A stretch of DNA of 64,000 nucleotides, taken from contig NZ_WHVL01000001.1 of assembly GCF_020622355.1 (NCBI RefSeq), forward strand, positions 620,001 through 684,000, given 5' to 3'. Both the position numbers and the translations under genes were made by a program. The stretch is from Vreelandella malpeensis (GTDB taxonomy: Bacteria; Pseudomonadota; Gammaproteobacteria; Pseudomonadales; Halomonadaceae). Position 1 is the stretch's first letter. Each line of letters starts with the position of its first letter. Positions 37,109-46,677 of the stretch are shown here, piece by piece. Below the pieces are notes generated by a model. That model saw only the letters and a program-made list of their open reading frames with translations, searched no databases and had not been told where the DNA came from.

Positions 37109-37642
37109 ATGACCACGATCGTATCCGTACGCCGCGGACACCAGGTCGCCCTCGCCGGCGACGGCCAGGTCTCGCTTGGCAATACCGTGATGAAGGGCAA
37201 TGCCAGCAAAGTGCGCCGCCTCTATCGGGGCAAGGTGCTGGCTGGCTTTGCCGGCGGCACCGCGGACGCCTTTACCCTGTTCGAGCGCTTCGAAGCCCAG
37301 CTCGAGAAGTACCAAGGCCACCTGACCAAGGCCGCCGTGGAGCTGGCCAAGGACTGGCGCACCGACCGCGCGCTTCGCCGCCTCGAAGCACTCTTGGCCG
37401 TGGCGGATCACAGCGCCTCCTTGATCATCACCGGCAACGGCGATGTCGTCGAGCCGGAGCGCGGCATCATCGCCATCGGCTCCGGCGGCAATTTCGCTCA
37501 GGCCAGCGCCCGGGCACTTTTGGAAAACACCGAACTCAGCGCGCGGGAGATCACCGAGAAATCCCTGCAAATCGCGGGCGACATCTGCGTATTCACCAAC
37601 CACCACGTCACGCTCGAAGAGCTGAACATCGACGACCGTTGA
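37109..37642 (+). CDS. hslV: ATP-dependent protease subunit HslV (ClpQ)
   Basis: Proteolytic dodecamer of the HslUV protease, which removes misfolded proteins and cell division regulators such as SulA in E. coli. The start is the ATG of [10 protein letters not shown], which exposes the catalytic Thr after Met removal; AAGGAG is eight bases ahead. A longer open frame to 36971 is leader sequence. The 177 residues (E. coli 176) show the proteasome-like core: [58 protein letters not shown]. The hslU gene follows after ten bases. Heat induction is expected from the family, but I did not find a sigma-32 promoter. Confidence 0.97.
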   Translation: MTTIVSVRRGHQVALAGDGQVSLGNTVMKGNASKVRRLYRGKVLAGFAGGTADAFTLFERFEAQLEKYQGHLTKAAVELAKDWRTDRALRRLEALLAVADHSASLIITGNGDVVEPERGIIAIGSGGNFAQASARALLENTELSAREITEKSLQIAGDICVFTNHHVTLEELNIDDR

Positions 37643-37652
37643 GGCCTTTTTC

Positions 37653-38975
37653 ATGACCCAGATGACCCCCCGCGAAATCGTTCACGCCCTCGATCAGTAC
37701 ATCATCGGCCAGAAGGACGCCAAGCGCGCCGTGGCCATTGCGCTTCGCAACCGCTGGCGGCGCATGCAGCTCGAGGCCGACCTGCGTCCGGAAGTCACGC
37801 CGAAGAACATCCTGATGATCGGCCCGACCGGCGTGGGCAAGACCGAGATCGCCAGGCGCCTGGCCAAGCTCGCCCGCGCGCCGTTCATCAAGGTGGAAGC
37901 GACCAAGTTCACCGAGGTCGGCTACGTCGGCCGAGACGTCGAGTCGATCATTCGCGACCTGATGGAAGCGGCGATCAAGATGGTACGCGAGCACGCCAAG
38001 GAGGAGGTCGGCCACCGCGCCGAGGACGCCGCGGAAGATCGCGTGCTCGACGCCCTGCTGCCGCCGCCCCGCGGCCAGGAAGACAAGCCGCGCGAAGAGA
38101 ACGCCACCCGCCAGTCGTTTCGCAAGAAACTGCGCGAGGGCCAGCTCGACGACAAGGAGATCGATATCGAGGTCACCTCCCAGGGCCAAGGCGTGGACAT
38201 CATGACCCCGCCGGGCATGGAGGAAATGACCAACCAGTTGCAGAGCCTGTTTTCCAGCATGGGCCAGCAAAAGCGCGAGAACCGCCGCGTCACCGTCAAG
38301 GAGGCACTGGTGCTGCTGCGTGACGAGGAGGCCGGAAAGCTCGTCAACGAGGAGGAAATCAAGGCGCGCGCCGTCGAGGCGGTCGAGCAGCACGGCATCG
38401 TGTTTCTCGACGAGATCGACAAGGTCGCCAAGGGGAGCGGCCAGTCGAGCGGCGGCGAGGTTTCCCGCGAAGGCGTGCAGCGCGATCTGCTGCCGCTGAT
38501 CGAAGGCTCCACCGTGTCGACCAAGTACGGCATGGTCAAGACCGACCACATCCTGTTCATCGCCTCCGGCGCGTTTCACCTGTCGCGGCCTTCTGATCTG
38601 ATTCCGGAGCTCCAGGGCCGCCTGCCGATCCGCGTCGAGCTCGATGCGCTCACGCCCCACGACTTCAAGCGCATCCTGACCGAGCCCTCGGCCTCGCTCA
38701 CCAAGCAGTATCAGGCGCTGCTCGCCACCGAAGGGCTCGACGTCGAGTTCACCCCGGACGGCATCGAGCGTATCGCCGAGATCTCCTGGCAGGTCAACGA
38801 AGGCACCGAGAACATCGGCGCGCGGCGCCTGCACACCGTGATGGAGCGTCTGCTCGAAGAGGCCTCCTTCAAGGGCGGCGACATGGATAGCCCCTTGGTG
38901 GTCGACGCCGACTACGTCAACGCCCAGCTTGGCGAGCTCGCTGTCGACGAGGACCTGTCGCGCTATATTCTGTAG
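37653..38975 (+). CDS. hslU: HslU unfoldase (ClpY) ATPase
   Basis: Hexameric AAA+ ATPase that unfolds substrates and feeds them to HslV. It has 440 residues (E. coli 443). Features: [20 protein letters not shown] at the N-terminus, Walker [19 protein letters not shown], Walker [16 protein letters not shown], an intermediate domain (about residues 110-240), sensor 2 region [20 protein letters not shown], and the C-terminal LSRYIL that inserts into HslV. It is co-transcribed with hslV. Confidence 0.97.
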   Translation: MTQMTPREIVHALDQYIIGQKDAKRAVAIALRNRWRRMQLEADLRPEVTPKNILMIGPTGVGKTEIARRLAKLARAPFIKVEATKFTEVGYVGRDVESIIRDLMEAAIKMVREHAKEEVGHRAEDAAEDRVLDALLPPPRGQEDKPREENATRQSFRKKLREGQLDDKEIDIEVTSQGQGVDIMTPPGMEEMTNQLQSLFSSMGQQKRENRRVTVKEALVLLRDEEAGKLVNEEEIKARAVEAVEQHGIVFLDEIDKVAKGSGQSSGGEVSREGVQRDLLPLIEGSTVSTKYGMVKTDHILFIASGAFHLSRPSDLIPELQGRLPIRVELDALTPHDFKRILTEPSASLTKQYQALLATEGLDVEFTPDGIERIAEISWQVNEGTENIGARRLHTVMERLLEEASFKGGDMDSPLVVDADYVNAQLGELAVDEDLSRYIL

Positions 38976-39024
38976 GCTGAAGCATTATGTAGGCCGAGGC
39001 CTCGAACCGATGATCCACGCCTTG

Positions 39025-39048
39025 CAGGCGGGCGTTCGCGCCCGCCTG
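39025..39048 (+). terminator. GC-rich hairpin with TTCG loop after hslU
   Basis: A 10-bp perfect stem (39025-39034 with 39039-39048) closes a TTCG tetraloop. No T-run follows, so it may protect the hslVU 3' end or act as a weak terminator in the gap before the DUF971 gene. Confidence 0.5.
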
Positions 39049-39081
39049 TCGTCCATTCACCGCTCGCTCAAGGAGAGCCTC

Positions 39082-39465
39082 ATGGACAGCCCGATTCCCA
39101 CTCACGTGCACTACCACAAGAAGAACCGCCTGCTGGAGCTGACCTACCCGGGTGATCTTCACTACCGCGTGCCGATCGAGCTCTTGCGCGTCTACTCGCC
39201 CTCGGCGGAGGTACGTGGCCACGGCGCCGACAGCGCCGTGCTGCAGACCGGCAAGCGCGACGTGGGCCTTTTGAACATCACCCAGACCGGCCACTACGCG
39301 CTCAAGCTGCACTTCGACGATGGCCACGACAGCGGCCTCTACAGCTGGGATTACCTTTACGAGATCGCCACCCACCAGGATACCTACTGGGCGGAATACC
39401 TGGATCAGTTGGCCAGCGCCGGCGCCTCGCGCGAGCCCAAGGGCATTCTGTTCAAGGAGCTGTGA
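39082..39465 (+). CDS. DUF971 protein (gamma-butyrobetaine hydroxylase N-terminal-like)
   Basis: A 127-residue protein consisting of only the domain found at the N-terminus of gamma-butyrobetaine hydroxylases (DUF971). Seen: [55 protein letters not shown] and [17 protein letters not shown]. The start is the ATG at 39082 with AGGAG six bases ahead; the frame is open to 38929 but that part overlaps hslU. Free-standing members are common in proteobacteria, often beside hslVU as in Pseudomonas; some have been tied to iron-sulfur protein assembly. The function is not established. Confidence 0.88.
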   Translation: MDSPIPTHVHYHKKNRLLELTYPGDLHYRVPIELLRVYSPSAEVRGHGADSAVLQTGKRDVGLLNITQTGHYALKLHFDDGHDSGLYSWDYLYEIATHQDTYWAEYLDQLASAGASREPKGILFKEL

Positions 39466-39583
39466 CGATTGCGCCACGGCGCAGACAAAGCGGCCAAGAG
39501 AAGGCTACAATACAGCCAACCCAATTCAAGCGATGGCCGCCGCGCCATCGACCTCCGCCTCGAACTCGGGAGCCCGCCGCCTC

Positions 39584-40339
39584 ATGAGCCCCACGGAAAA
39601 GCGCACTACCCATTTCGGCTACCAGGAAGTTCCGCTCGACGAGAAAGCCTCTCGCGTGGCCGATGTCTTCCACTCGGTGGCCGCGCGCTACGACGTGATG
39701 AACGATCTGATGTCCTTCGGCATCCATCGGGTGTGGAAGCGCCTGACCATCGAGCGCGCCGGGGTGCGCCCGGGCCATCGGGTGCTGGATATCGCCGGCG
39801 GTACTGGCGATCTGACGCTCAAGTTCTCGCGCCTGGTCGGCCCACGCGGCAAGGTGGTGCTGGCCGACATAAACGCCTCGATGCTCAATGTCGGCCGTGA
39901 CAAGCTGATCGACAACGGCGTGGGCGGCAACGTCGAGTACGTTCAGGCCAATGCCGAGTGCCTGCCGTTCCCGGACAACCACTTCGACTGCATCACCATC
40001 GCCTTCGGCCTGCGCAACGTCACCGACAAGGACGCCGCGCTGCGCTCGATGGCGCGCGTGCTCAAGCCCGGTGGGCGCCTGCTGGTGCTGGAGTTCTCCA
40101 AGCCCGATAACCCGCTGCTGACCAAGGCCTACGACGAGTACTCGTTTCGCTTTTTGCCCAGGATCGGGGAGCTTGTGGCCAAGGATGGCGAGAGCTATCG
40201 CTATCTTGCCGAGTCGATCCGCATGCACCCGGACCAGGAAACGTTGAAGGCGATGATGGAGGCCGCCGGCCTCGAGCGCGTCGAGTACACCAACCTGACC
40301 GGCGGCATCGTCGCGCTGCATCGCGGCATCAAGTTATGA
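39584..40339 (+). CDS. ubiE: Ubiquinone/menaquinone C-methyltransferase
   Basis: SAM-dependent C-methylation in ubiquinone (and menaquinone, where made) synthesis. With ATG at 39584 it has 251 residues, the same as E. coli, and the N-terminus aligns ([40 protein letters not shown]). The SAM site is [18 protein letters not shown]; also [37 protein letters not shown]. An ATG at 39533 is an alternative; the open frame reaches further up into the DUF971 gene. It heads a ubiE-ubiJ-ubiB run. Confidence 0.96.
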   Translation: MSPTEKRTTHFGYQEVPLDEKASRVADVFHSVAARYDVMNDLMSFGIHRVWKRLTIERAGVRPGHRVLDIAGGTGDLTLKFSRLVGPRGKVVLADINASMLNVGRDKLIDNGVGGNVEYVQANAECLPFPDNHFDCITIAFGLRNVTDKDAALRSMARVLKPGGRLLVLEFSKPDNPLLTKAYDEYSFRFLPRIGELVAKDGESYRYLAESIRMHPDQETLKAMMEAAGLERVEYTNLTGGIVALHRGIKL

Positions 40340-40376
40340 CGCGGCGGACACCGACGCCGACGGCCCCGAGGTGGTC

Positions 40377-41024
40377 ATGCTGTTAACCCCGACCCTGCTG
40401 CTGGCCGGTTGTGAACGCACACTCAACGCGCTGCTCGCCCGCGATCCGGCAGCCCCCAACCGGCTCGCGGCGCTTTCGGGCAGCCGGCTGCTGATCCGGT
40501 TCGAGCAACCTCACCTGGCCCTGCTGCTCGCCTACCACGCGGCGGGGGTGGACCTGCTGCCCGGCGACGAGGTCGATGAATCCGAGGCGGACGCCGTCGT
40601 CGAGCTCACTCCGGAAACCTTCTCCGAGTGGCTTGGCGGCGCTTCGCTCGAGCGCTTGATGTTCGAGGGCAAGCTGGCGGTGCGCGGGCGCATCGGTGTA
40701 CTGGAAGCCACTCGGGAGCTGTTCTTCGACCTGGATCTCGACTGGGAAGGCGAGCTCGCCACCTGGCTCGGCGCGACCCCCGCTCACTCACTCGCCCAAG
40801 GCATGCGCCGGCTGGGCCGCTTTGGCCTGCGCGCCAAGGAGGAGCTCTTCCAGGACGTTTCCGAGTATGTCTTCGAGGAGGCCAAACTTCTACCTGGCCG
40901 CGCCCAGCGCGAGGTGCTGCGCGACGCCCTCACCGAGCTCGACGAGGCTACCGACCGGCTAGAGGCGCGCTTTCATCGCCTGGAGCGGCGCCTGAAGGCG
41001 CTGGCCACGGAGCGCGCTTCATGA
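40377..41024 (+). CDS. ubiJ: Ubiquinone biosynthesis accessory factor UbiJ
   Basis: Lipid-binding accessory protein of the aerobic ubiquinone synthesis complex. The 215 residues have an N-terminal SCP2-type domain (about 25-115; [58 protein letters not shown]) and a C-terminal helical coiled coil ([20 protein letters not shown]). GAGG lies five bases ahead of the ATG at 40377; a GTG two codons upstream is less likely. The stop overlaps the ubiB start (ATGA), and ubiE is upstream, the canonical ubiE-ubiJ-ubiB order. Confidence 0.92.
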   Translation: MLLTPTLLLAGCERTLNALLARDPAAPNRLAALSGSRLLIRFEQPHLALLLAYHAAGVDLLPGDEVDESEADAVVELTPETFSEWLGGASLERLMFEGKLAVRGRIGVLEATRELFFDLDLDWEGELATWLGATPAHSLAQGMRRLGRFGLRAKEELFQDVSEYVFEEAKLLPGRAQREVLRDALTELDEATDRLEARFHRLERRLKALATERAS

Positions 41025-42643
41025 GCCTGCGGCTGTTCAAGATCCTCTGGGTGATCGCACGCCACCGTCTGGATACGCTGATCCCCATCGAACGCCTGCC
41101 GCTGTGGTCGCGTTTCGTGATGTGGTTCATGCCGCTGCGCCTGATTCCCGTCGGCCAGCGCTCACGTGGCGAGCGCCTGCGCCTGGCACTGGAGTCGCTG
41201 GGGCCGATCTTCATCAAGTTCGGCCAGATGCTCTCGACCCGCCGCGACCTGCTGCCGGACGACATCTCCGACGAACTCAGAAGGCTTCAGGATCAGGTGC
41301 CGCCGTTCCCCGGCGACCGGGCCGTCGCGCGGGTCGAGAAAGAGCTCGAGATGACGCTGGATCAGGCCTTTGCGAGCTTTGATCGCGCGCCGCTGGCGTC
41401 GGCCTCCATCGCCCAGGTCCACGCTGCCACCCTGCACAGCGGCGAGGAAGTGGTGGTCAAGATCATCCGCCCCGGTATCGATGCGATCATGCGCCAGGAC
41501 ATGGCGCTGATGTACCGCGTCGCCAAGCTGCTGGCTCGGGTACCCGAGGCGCGTCGGCTGCGCCCGGTGGAGGTGATCCGCGACTACGAGTCGACGCTGT
41601 TCGACGAGCTGGATCTCTACAAGGAGGCCGCCAACACCTCCCAGCTCAAGCGCAATTTCAAGGATTCGCCGCTGTTGTTCGTGCCGACCATCTACTGGCC
41701 CTTCACCCGGCGCCACGTCATGGTCCAGGAGCGCATCCACGGGGTGCCGGTGGCGGATCTCGATACCCTGATGAAAAAGGGCGTGAACCTCAAGAAGCTC
41801 GCCGAGCGCGGGGTCGAGCTGTTCTTCACCCAGGTGTTTCGCGACAACTTCTTTCACGCCGACATGCACCCGGGCAACATCTTCGTCAACGCCGATAACC
41901 CGCAGGACCCGCAGTACATCGCCATCGACTGCGGGATCGTCGGCAGCCTCACCCGGGAAGACCAGGACTATCTGGCGCGCAACCTGCTGGCCTTCTTCCA
42001 CCAGGATTACTATGAGGTGGCCGCACTCCACATCGAGTCCGGCTGGGTCGGCGAGAATACCCGCGCCAACGAGTTCGCCGCCGCCATTCGTACGGTGTGC
42101 GAGCCGATTCTCGAAAAGCCCCTCAAGGACATCTCCTTCGGCCAGGTACTCCTGGGACTGTTCCAGACCGCGCGGCGCTTCAACATGGAAGTGCAGCCGC
42201 AGCTGGTGCTGCTGCAGAAGACGCTTCTCAACATCGAGGGTCTGGGTCGCCAGCTCTACCCGGAGCTCGACCTGTGGAGCACCGCCAAGCCGTATCTCGA
42301 GCAGTGGATGAAGGAGCGCGCCGGGGTCGGGGGGCTTTGGGAGTCGCTCAAGCGCCAGGCACCGGAGCTTTCGCGTCAACTGCCCGAGCTTCCGGTGCTC
42401 GCCCATCAGGCGCTGGGTCGCATGGAGCAAGAGCATCGCCAGCGCCACGCCCAGGCCAACGCCATCACCGAGCTCGAGGCGAAGTACGCCCAGCAGAGAA
42501 AGCGCCATCACCGCCTGCGTATCGGCGTGGCGCTGGTGGCCGTGGCCCTGGCCTGGCAGCCTCTGAGCGAGTGGGCGCTGGCCCAGCCCTGGCCGCTGCT
42601 CGCCGCGGCAGGCGCCGGCCTGATCCTGCTTTTATGGCAGTAA
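41021..42643 (+). CDS. ubiB: Ubiquinone biosynthesis ATPase/kinase-like protein UbiB
   Basis: ADCK/ABC1-family protein, membrane-tethered, needed for ubiquinone synthesis, probably an ATPase that extracts lipid intermediates. It has 540 residues (E. coli 546). The KxGQ motif is in [20 protein letters not shown]; the Ala-rich nucleotide loop is [20 protein letters not shown] with [10 protein letters not shown]; catalytic [15 protein letters not shown]; metal site [11 protein letters not shown]. Two hydrophobic C-terminal helices ([31 protein letters not shown]) anchor it. The start is fixed by the ATGA junction with ubiJ; upstream open frame is ubiJ in another phase. Confidence 0.96.
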   Translation: MSLRLFKILWVIARHRLDTLIPIERLPLWSRFVMWFMPLRLIPVGQRSRGERLRLALESLGPIFIKFGQMLSTRRDLLPDDISDELRRLQDQVPPFPGDRAVARVEKELEMTLDQAFASFDRAPLASASIAQVHAATLHSGEEVVVKIIRPGIDAIMRQDMALMYRVAKLLARVPEARRLRPVEVIRDYESTLFDELDLYKEAANTSQLKRNFKDSPLLFVPTIYWPFTRRHVMVQERIHGVPVADLDTLMKKGVNLKKLAERGVELFFTQVFRDNFFHADMHPGNIFVNADNPQDPQYIAIDCGIVGSLTREDQDYLARNLLAFFHQDYYEVAALHIESGWVGENTRANEFAAAIRTVCEPILEKPLKDISFGQVLLGLFQTARRFNMEVQPQLVLLQKTLLNIEGLGRQLYPELDLWSTAKPYLEQWMKERAGVGGLWESLKRQAPELSRQLPELPVLAHQALGRMEQEHRQRHAQANAITELEAKYAQQRKRHHRLRIGVALVAVALAWQPLSEWALAQPWPLLAAAGAGLILLLWQ

Positions 42644-42716
42644 TGGCGCCCAAGCTACGCTACACTCATGCCATCTGGGCCCCTTTCATTTCAAGCGCAT
42701 TGACCCAAGGATTTCG

Positions 42717-43067
42717 ATGAGCACCGCCGACACATCGCCCGTTCTCGACCATCTCGCCCGGGTGCTTGACCAGCGCCGCCACGCCGCACCGGAGGACTCC
42801 TACGTTGCCTCCCTGCATCACAAGGGGCTCAACAAGATTCTCGAGAAGGTGGGCGAAGAGGCCGTCGAGGTCGTGCTCGCCGCCAAGGATGCCGAGCACG
42901 GCGGCGAGCGCGAGCGTCAGGCGGTTATCGCCGAAACCGCGGATCTGTGGTTTCATAGCCTGGTCATGCTCTCGCATCTTGGGCTCGATCATGAAGGCGT
43001 GCTCGACGAGCTCGCCCGCCGCTTCGGGGTCTCGGGCCACGACGAAAAGGCGTCCCGGCAGCGCTGA
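42717..43067 (+). CDS. hisE: Phosphoribosyl-ATP pyrophosphatase
   Basis: Second step of histidine synthesis, PR-ATP to PR-AMP. The 116-residue protein is the stand-alone HisE form (fused to HisI in E. coli). Motifs are [32 protein letters not shown] and [18 protein letters not shown], the helical MazG-like bundle with metal-binding Glu and Asp. In Pseudomonas hisI and hisE lie between ubiB and tatA; here hisI is not present in that place. No strong ribosome site is seen; AAGG occurs about eight bases before the ATG. Confidence 0.95.
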   Translation: MSTADTSPVLDHLARVLDQRRHAAPEDSYVASLHHKGLNKILEKVGEEAVEVVLAAKDAEHGGERERQAVIAETADLWFHSLVMLSHLGLDHEGVLDELARRFGVSGHDEKASRQR

Positions 43068-43119
43068 TCCCGAATAAGAAATCACCCGTTCTTTGATCCT
43101 TCTTCATGAGGAAACGACT

Positions 43120-43389
43120 ATGTTAGGTGGCATCAGTATCTGGCAGCTCTTGATCGTTCTGGGCATCATCATCCTGATTTTCGGCACCAAGAAGCTGCGC
43201 AACGTCGGCACCGATCTCGGCGGCGCGGTCAAAGGGTTCAAGAGCGCCATGAGCGAAGACGAAAAAGACAAAAGCGCCGAGCGTGACGACGCCGCCCGCG
43301 TCGCCCACGAGGAGCCGGGCAACACGTTCGATGTCCAGGCTGAAGAGAAGCGCAAGGCGGACGAGAAGCGCTTCGAGGAGCGCCCGTAA
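43120..43389 (+). CDS. tatA: Sec-independent translocase TatA
   Basis: Pore-forming subunit of the twin-arginine system, which exports folded proteins. It has 89 residues: an N-terminal membrane helix ([17 protein letters not shown]), the hinge [20 protein letters not shown] with amphipathic helix, and a charged tail. GAGG lies 8 bases ahead of the ATG at 43120; a longer open frame from 43093 lacks family likeness. It starts the tatABC operon, three bases before tatB. Confidence 0.95.
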   Translation: MLGGISIWQLLIVLGIIILIFGTKKLRNVGTDLGGAVKGFKSAMSEDEKDKSAERDDAARVAHEEPGNTFDVQAEEKRKADEKRFEERP

Positions 43390-43392
43390 GCC

Positions 43393-43878
43393 ATGCTGGA
43401 TATCGGCTTTCTCGAACTCGTGCTCATCGGTATCGTGGCGCTGGTGGTGCTCGGCCCCGAGCGGCTGCCGAAGGCCGCGCGTACCGCTGGCATGTGGATC
43501 GGCAAGATCAAGCGGACGGTATCGGGCATGCAGCGCGAAATCACCGCTCAGCTCGAGGCCGAGGAGCTTCGCCAGAAGCTCAGCGACCAGCAGAAGAAGC
43601 TCGACGAGAGCCTCTCCCAGGCCAAACGCGACGTGGAACGTATCGCCGATGTCACGCGCGTCACCTCGCGCCCGGGCGGAAGCCCCGCACAGGCCGACCA
43701 GTACGTGGAAGAGGCCAGAACCCACCTCGACGACGCGTTGAAGACGGTTCACGAGGAGCCCGTGGTCTCGCCGGCACCGACCACCGACGTACCCGCCGAC
43801 ACCGACCCGAAGAAGGCCGACCCAAAGAAGGCCGATCCGAAGAAGGCCGATCCGAAGAAGGATAGTACCTCCCCATGA
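43393..43878 (+). CDS. tatB: Sec-independent translocase TatB
   Basis: Substrate-binding partner of TatC. Its 161 residues start with the TatB type helix and hinge, MLDIGFLELVLIGIVALVVL then GPERLPKAARTAGMWIGKIK, with the characteristic Glu in the membrane part and a long amphipathic helix (REITAQLEAEELRQKLSDQQ). The C-terminus has a low-complexity tail of DPKKA repeats. It overlaps tatC by four bases. Confidence 0.95.
   Translation: MLDIGFLELVLIGIVALVVLGPERLPKAARTAGMWIGKIKRTVSGMQREITAQLEAEELRQKLSDQQKKLDESLSQAKRDVERIADVTRVTSRPGGSPAQADQYVEEARTHLDDALKTVHEEPVVSPAPTTDVPADTDPKKADPKKADPKKADPKKDSTSP
43804..43860. repeat. 15-bp tandem repeat in the tatB 3' end
   Basis: Three full units (43804-43818, 43819-43833, 43834-43848) and a 12-base partial unit encode ADPKK repeats. 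Two of the units differ by a single base from the first. The unit preserves the frame. Confidence 0.92.
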
Positions 43879-44651
43879 GCAAGCCGGGCGATTCAGACAA
43901 GGCGCGCGAGGAGCAGACCCAGGCCCCGTTGATCGAGCACCTGATCGAGCTGCGCTCGCGCCTGATCAAGGCGGTGGTGGTCATCGTGGTCATCTTTTTG
44001 GCGCTGTACGCCTTCGCCAACGATCTCTATACCTTCGTGGCCGATCCCCTGATGGCCATGCTGCCCCCGGGCTCGCAGATGATCGCCACGGAAGTGGCCT
44101 CGCCCTTTCTGGCGCCGTTCAAGCTGACCCTGGTGGTCGCGGTATTCCTGGCGATTCCCTTCGTGCTGCACCAGGCCTGGGCATTCATCGCCCCGGGACT
44201 CTACGACAACGAGAAGGCCCTGGCGATACCGATACTGGTCTCGAGCGTGGCGCTGTTCTATGCCGGCGCGGCCTTCGCCTACTACGTGGTGTTCCCGCTG
44301 CTGTTCGAGTTCTTCACCCAGACGGGCCCGGCCAACGTGGCGGTGATGACCGACATCAACCAGTACCTGAACTTCGTGCTGAAGCTGTTCTTCGCCTTCG
44401 GCGTGGCCTTCGAGATTCCCATCGCGACGTTTCTGCTGATCCTCTCCGGGGCGACCACCGTGGAGAGCCTGTCGCAGAAGCGCCCCTACATCATCCTGGG
44501 ATGTTTCGTGATCGGCATGCTCTTGACCCCGCCGGACGTGATTTCGCAGAGCCTTCTGGCGATTCCCATGTACCTGCTCTACGAGGTGGGCCTGCTGTTC
44601 GGCCGGCTGGTACGCCGTCGCCGGCAGGCCGCCGAAGACGCCACCGACTAG
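43875..44651 (+). CDS. tatC: Sec-independent translocase TatC
   Basis: Integral membrane core of the Tat system that recognises twin-arginine signals. It has 258 residues and six membrane helices. Signature parts are LIEHLIELRSRLIKAVVVIV at the N-terminus, TEVASPFLAPFKLTLVVAVF, VLHQAWAFIAPGLYDNEKA and FEIPIATFLLILSGATTVES. It is coupled to tatB through an ATGA overlap and ends 26 bases before a terminator. Confidence 0.97.
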   Translation: MSKPGDSDKAREEQTQAPLIEHLIELRSRLIKAVVVIVVIFLALYAFANDLYTFVADPLMAMLPPGSQMIATEVASPFLAPFKLTLVVAVFLAIPFVLHQAWAFIAPGLYDNEKALAIPILVSSVALFYAGAAFAYYVVFPLLFEFFTQTGPANVAVMTDINQYLNFVLKLFFAFGVAFEIPIATFLLILSGATTVESLSQKRPYIILGCFVIGMLLTPPDVISQSLLAIPMYLLYEVGLLFGRLVRRRRQAAEDATD

Positions 44652-44677
44652 CGCCGGCCCGTCGATCAAAAAGAAAT

Positions 44678-44705
44678 AAGCCTCTGCAATGTGCAGAGGC
44701 TTTTT
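44678..44705 (+). terminator. Rho-independent terminator of tatABC
   Basis: An 11-bp perfect stem (44678-44688 with 44692-44702) with a three-base loop ends in a run of five T (44701-44705). It also lies 26 bases past the stop of the convergent elbB. Confidence 0.92.
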
Positions 44706-44730
44706 CATTTCATGGCGAGATAACCAAGTA

Positions 44731-45402
44731 TCAGTCACGGGTCTGGTCGATCATCTCGTCGATCCGCTCGACCAACTTGAAGATGCCGCTGGCCGCCTCG
44801 CTGATGCGCTTGGCCTGCATGTAGGCCGGCGTGGTCACCACCCGGTGCTCGAGGTCCACCACGATGTCGTCGACGTCGCAGCCACGGTGCAGCCCGCCCA
44901 TGGCGCTGATCGCCCCGGATACGCCAGGGTCGCGGCCGATGGTCACCGCGATGCCGTCGCCCAGCAGTTTCGGTACCAGCACCGGCGCGATGCACATCAG
45001 ACCAATGGGCTTGGCGTCCTCCTTGAAGGCGGCAAGCGCGGGCTTGAGGCTTTCGAGCACTTCCATGGCATCGCCCTTCTCGGCGAAGTCGCAAAGGTTC
45101 TTGGCCACCCCGAAGCCGCCGGGGACGATCACGGCATCGAAGGCGTCGGCGTCGAGCTCGTCGATCGGCCAGATGTCGCCACGCATCAGCCGCGCGGACT
45201 CCGTGAGCACGTTGCGCGTCTCGCCCTCGGCCACGTCCTGGGTGCGGTGGTCGATGACGTGGTGCGCCTCGATGTCCGGCGCGAAGGCGCGGTAGCCGAT
45301 CCCCAGTTGGTCCAGGCGCAGAAGCGTCAGCGTGGTTTCGTAAATCTCCGATCCGTCATAAGCGCCGCAGCCGGCCAGAATCACTGCTACTTGTTTGCCC
45401 AT
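44731..45402 (-). CDS. elbB: ElbB-type glyoxalase (DJ-1/PfpI fold)
   Basis: A 223-residue member of the DJ-1/PfpI class. The name comes from enhanced lycopene synthesis when overexpressed in E. coli, and the purified E. coli enzyme has glyoxalase activity; its physiological role remains unclear. Family motifs are VILAGCGAYDGSEIYETTLT at the N-terminus, DAVIVPGGFGVAKNLCDFA, and the nucleophile elbow IGLMCIAPVLVPKLLG with the reactive Cys. AAGGGAG lies ahead of the ATG. It is a single gene, divergent from hemB. The presence of carotenoid genes 16 kb away is not by itself evidence of a link, since elbB is common in proteobacteria without carotenoids. Confidence 0.9.
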   Translation of the reverse strand: MGKQVAVILAGCGAYDGSEIYETTLTLLRLDQLGIGYRAFAPDIEAHHVIDHRTQDVAEGETRNVLTESARLMRGDIWPIDELDADAFDAVIVPGGFGVAKNLCDFAEKGDAMEVLESLKPALAAFKEDAKPIGLMCIAPVLVPKLLGDGIAVTIGRDPGVSGAISAMGGLHRGCDVDDIVVDLEHRVVTTPAYMQAKRISEAASGIFKLVERIDEMIDQTRD

Positions 45403-45466
45403 GCCTCACTCCCTTGGTTATGTCTATGAGCGCGAAGCCAGCGTCATAGTCGAGTCGACACTCTAG

Positions 45467-46576
<1,110 letters not shown>

Positions 46577-46579
<3 letters not shown>

Positions 46580-46677
46580 CACCGAAGTGTCATATTCCCC
46601 CTGCAGAATGCGAGGTTTCGCACTACGTTCAAGATAAGCGCCGCCGGCGCGACAGCCACTCTGCAGGGGGTAAGGCC
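46577..46677 (+). promoter_or_regulatory. Structured leader upstream of ppk, candidate translational control RNA
   Basis: Several inverted repeats stack in the 98 bases between hemB and ppk. First, a 6-bp hairpin with a CGAA loop at 46577-46592 starts at the hemB stop. Second, an 11-bp perfect inverted repeat pairs 46597-46607 with 46660-46670. Inside it are two more hairpins, 46609-46622 (5 bp) and 46638-46650 (5 bp), so the whole can fold as a three-way junction. The right arm of the long stem, ending in AGGGGG, is the ribosome site of ppk, seven bases before its ATG. The fold would therefore hide the site. The function is inferred from geometry alone; TGTCATA at 46588-46594 also resembles half a PhoB box. 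Confidence 0.55.

Noticed and set aside
46587-46604. Pho box upstream of ppk
   Set aside because: Only one half-site (TGTCATA) fits the PhoB consensus; the second half is absent, and the half-site is also part of a hairpin.
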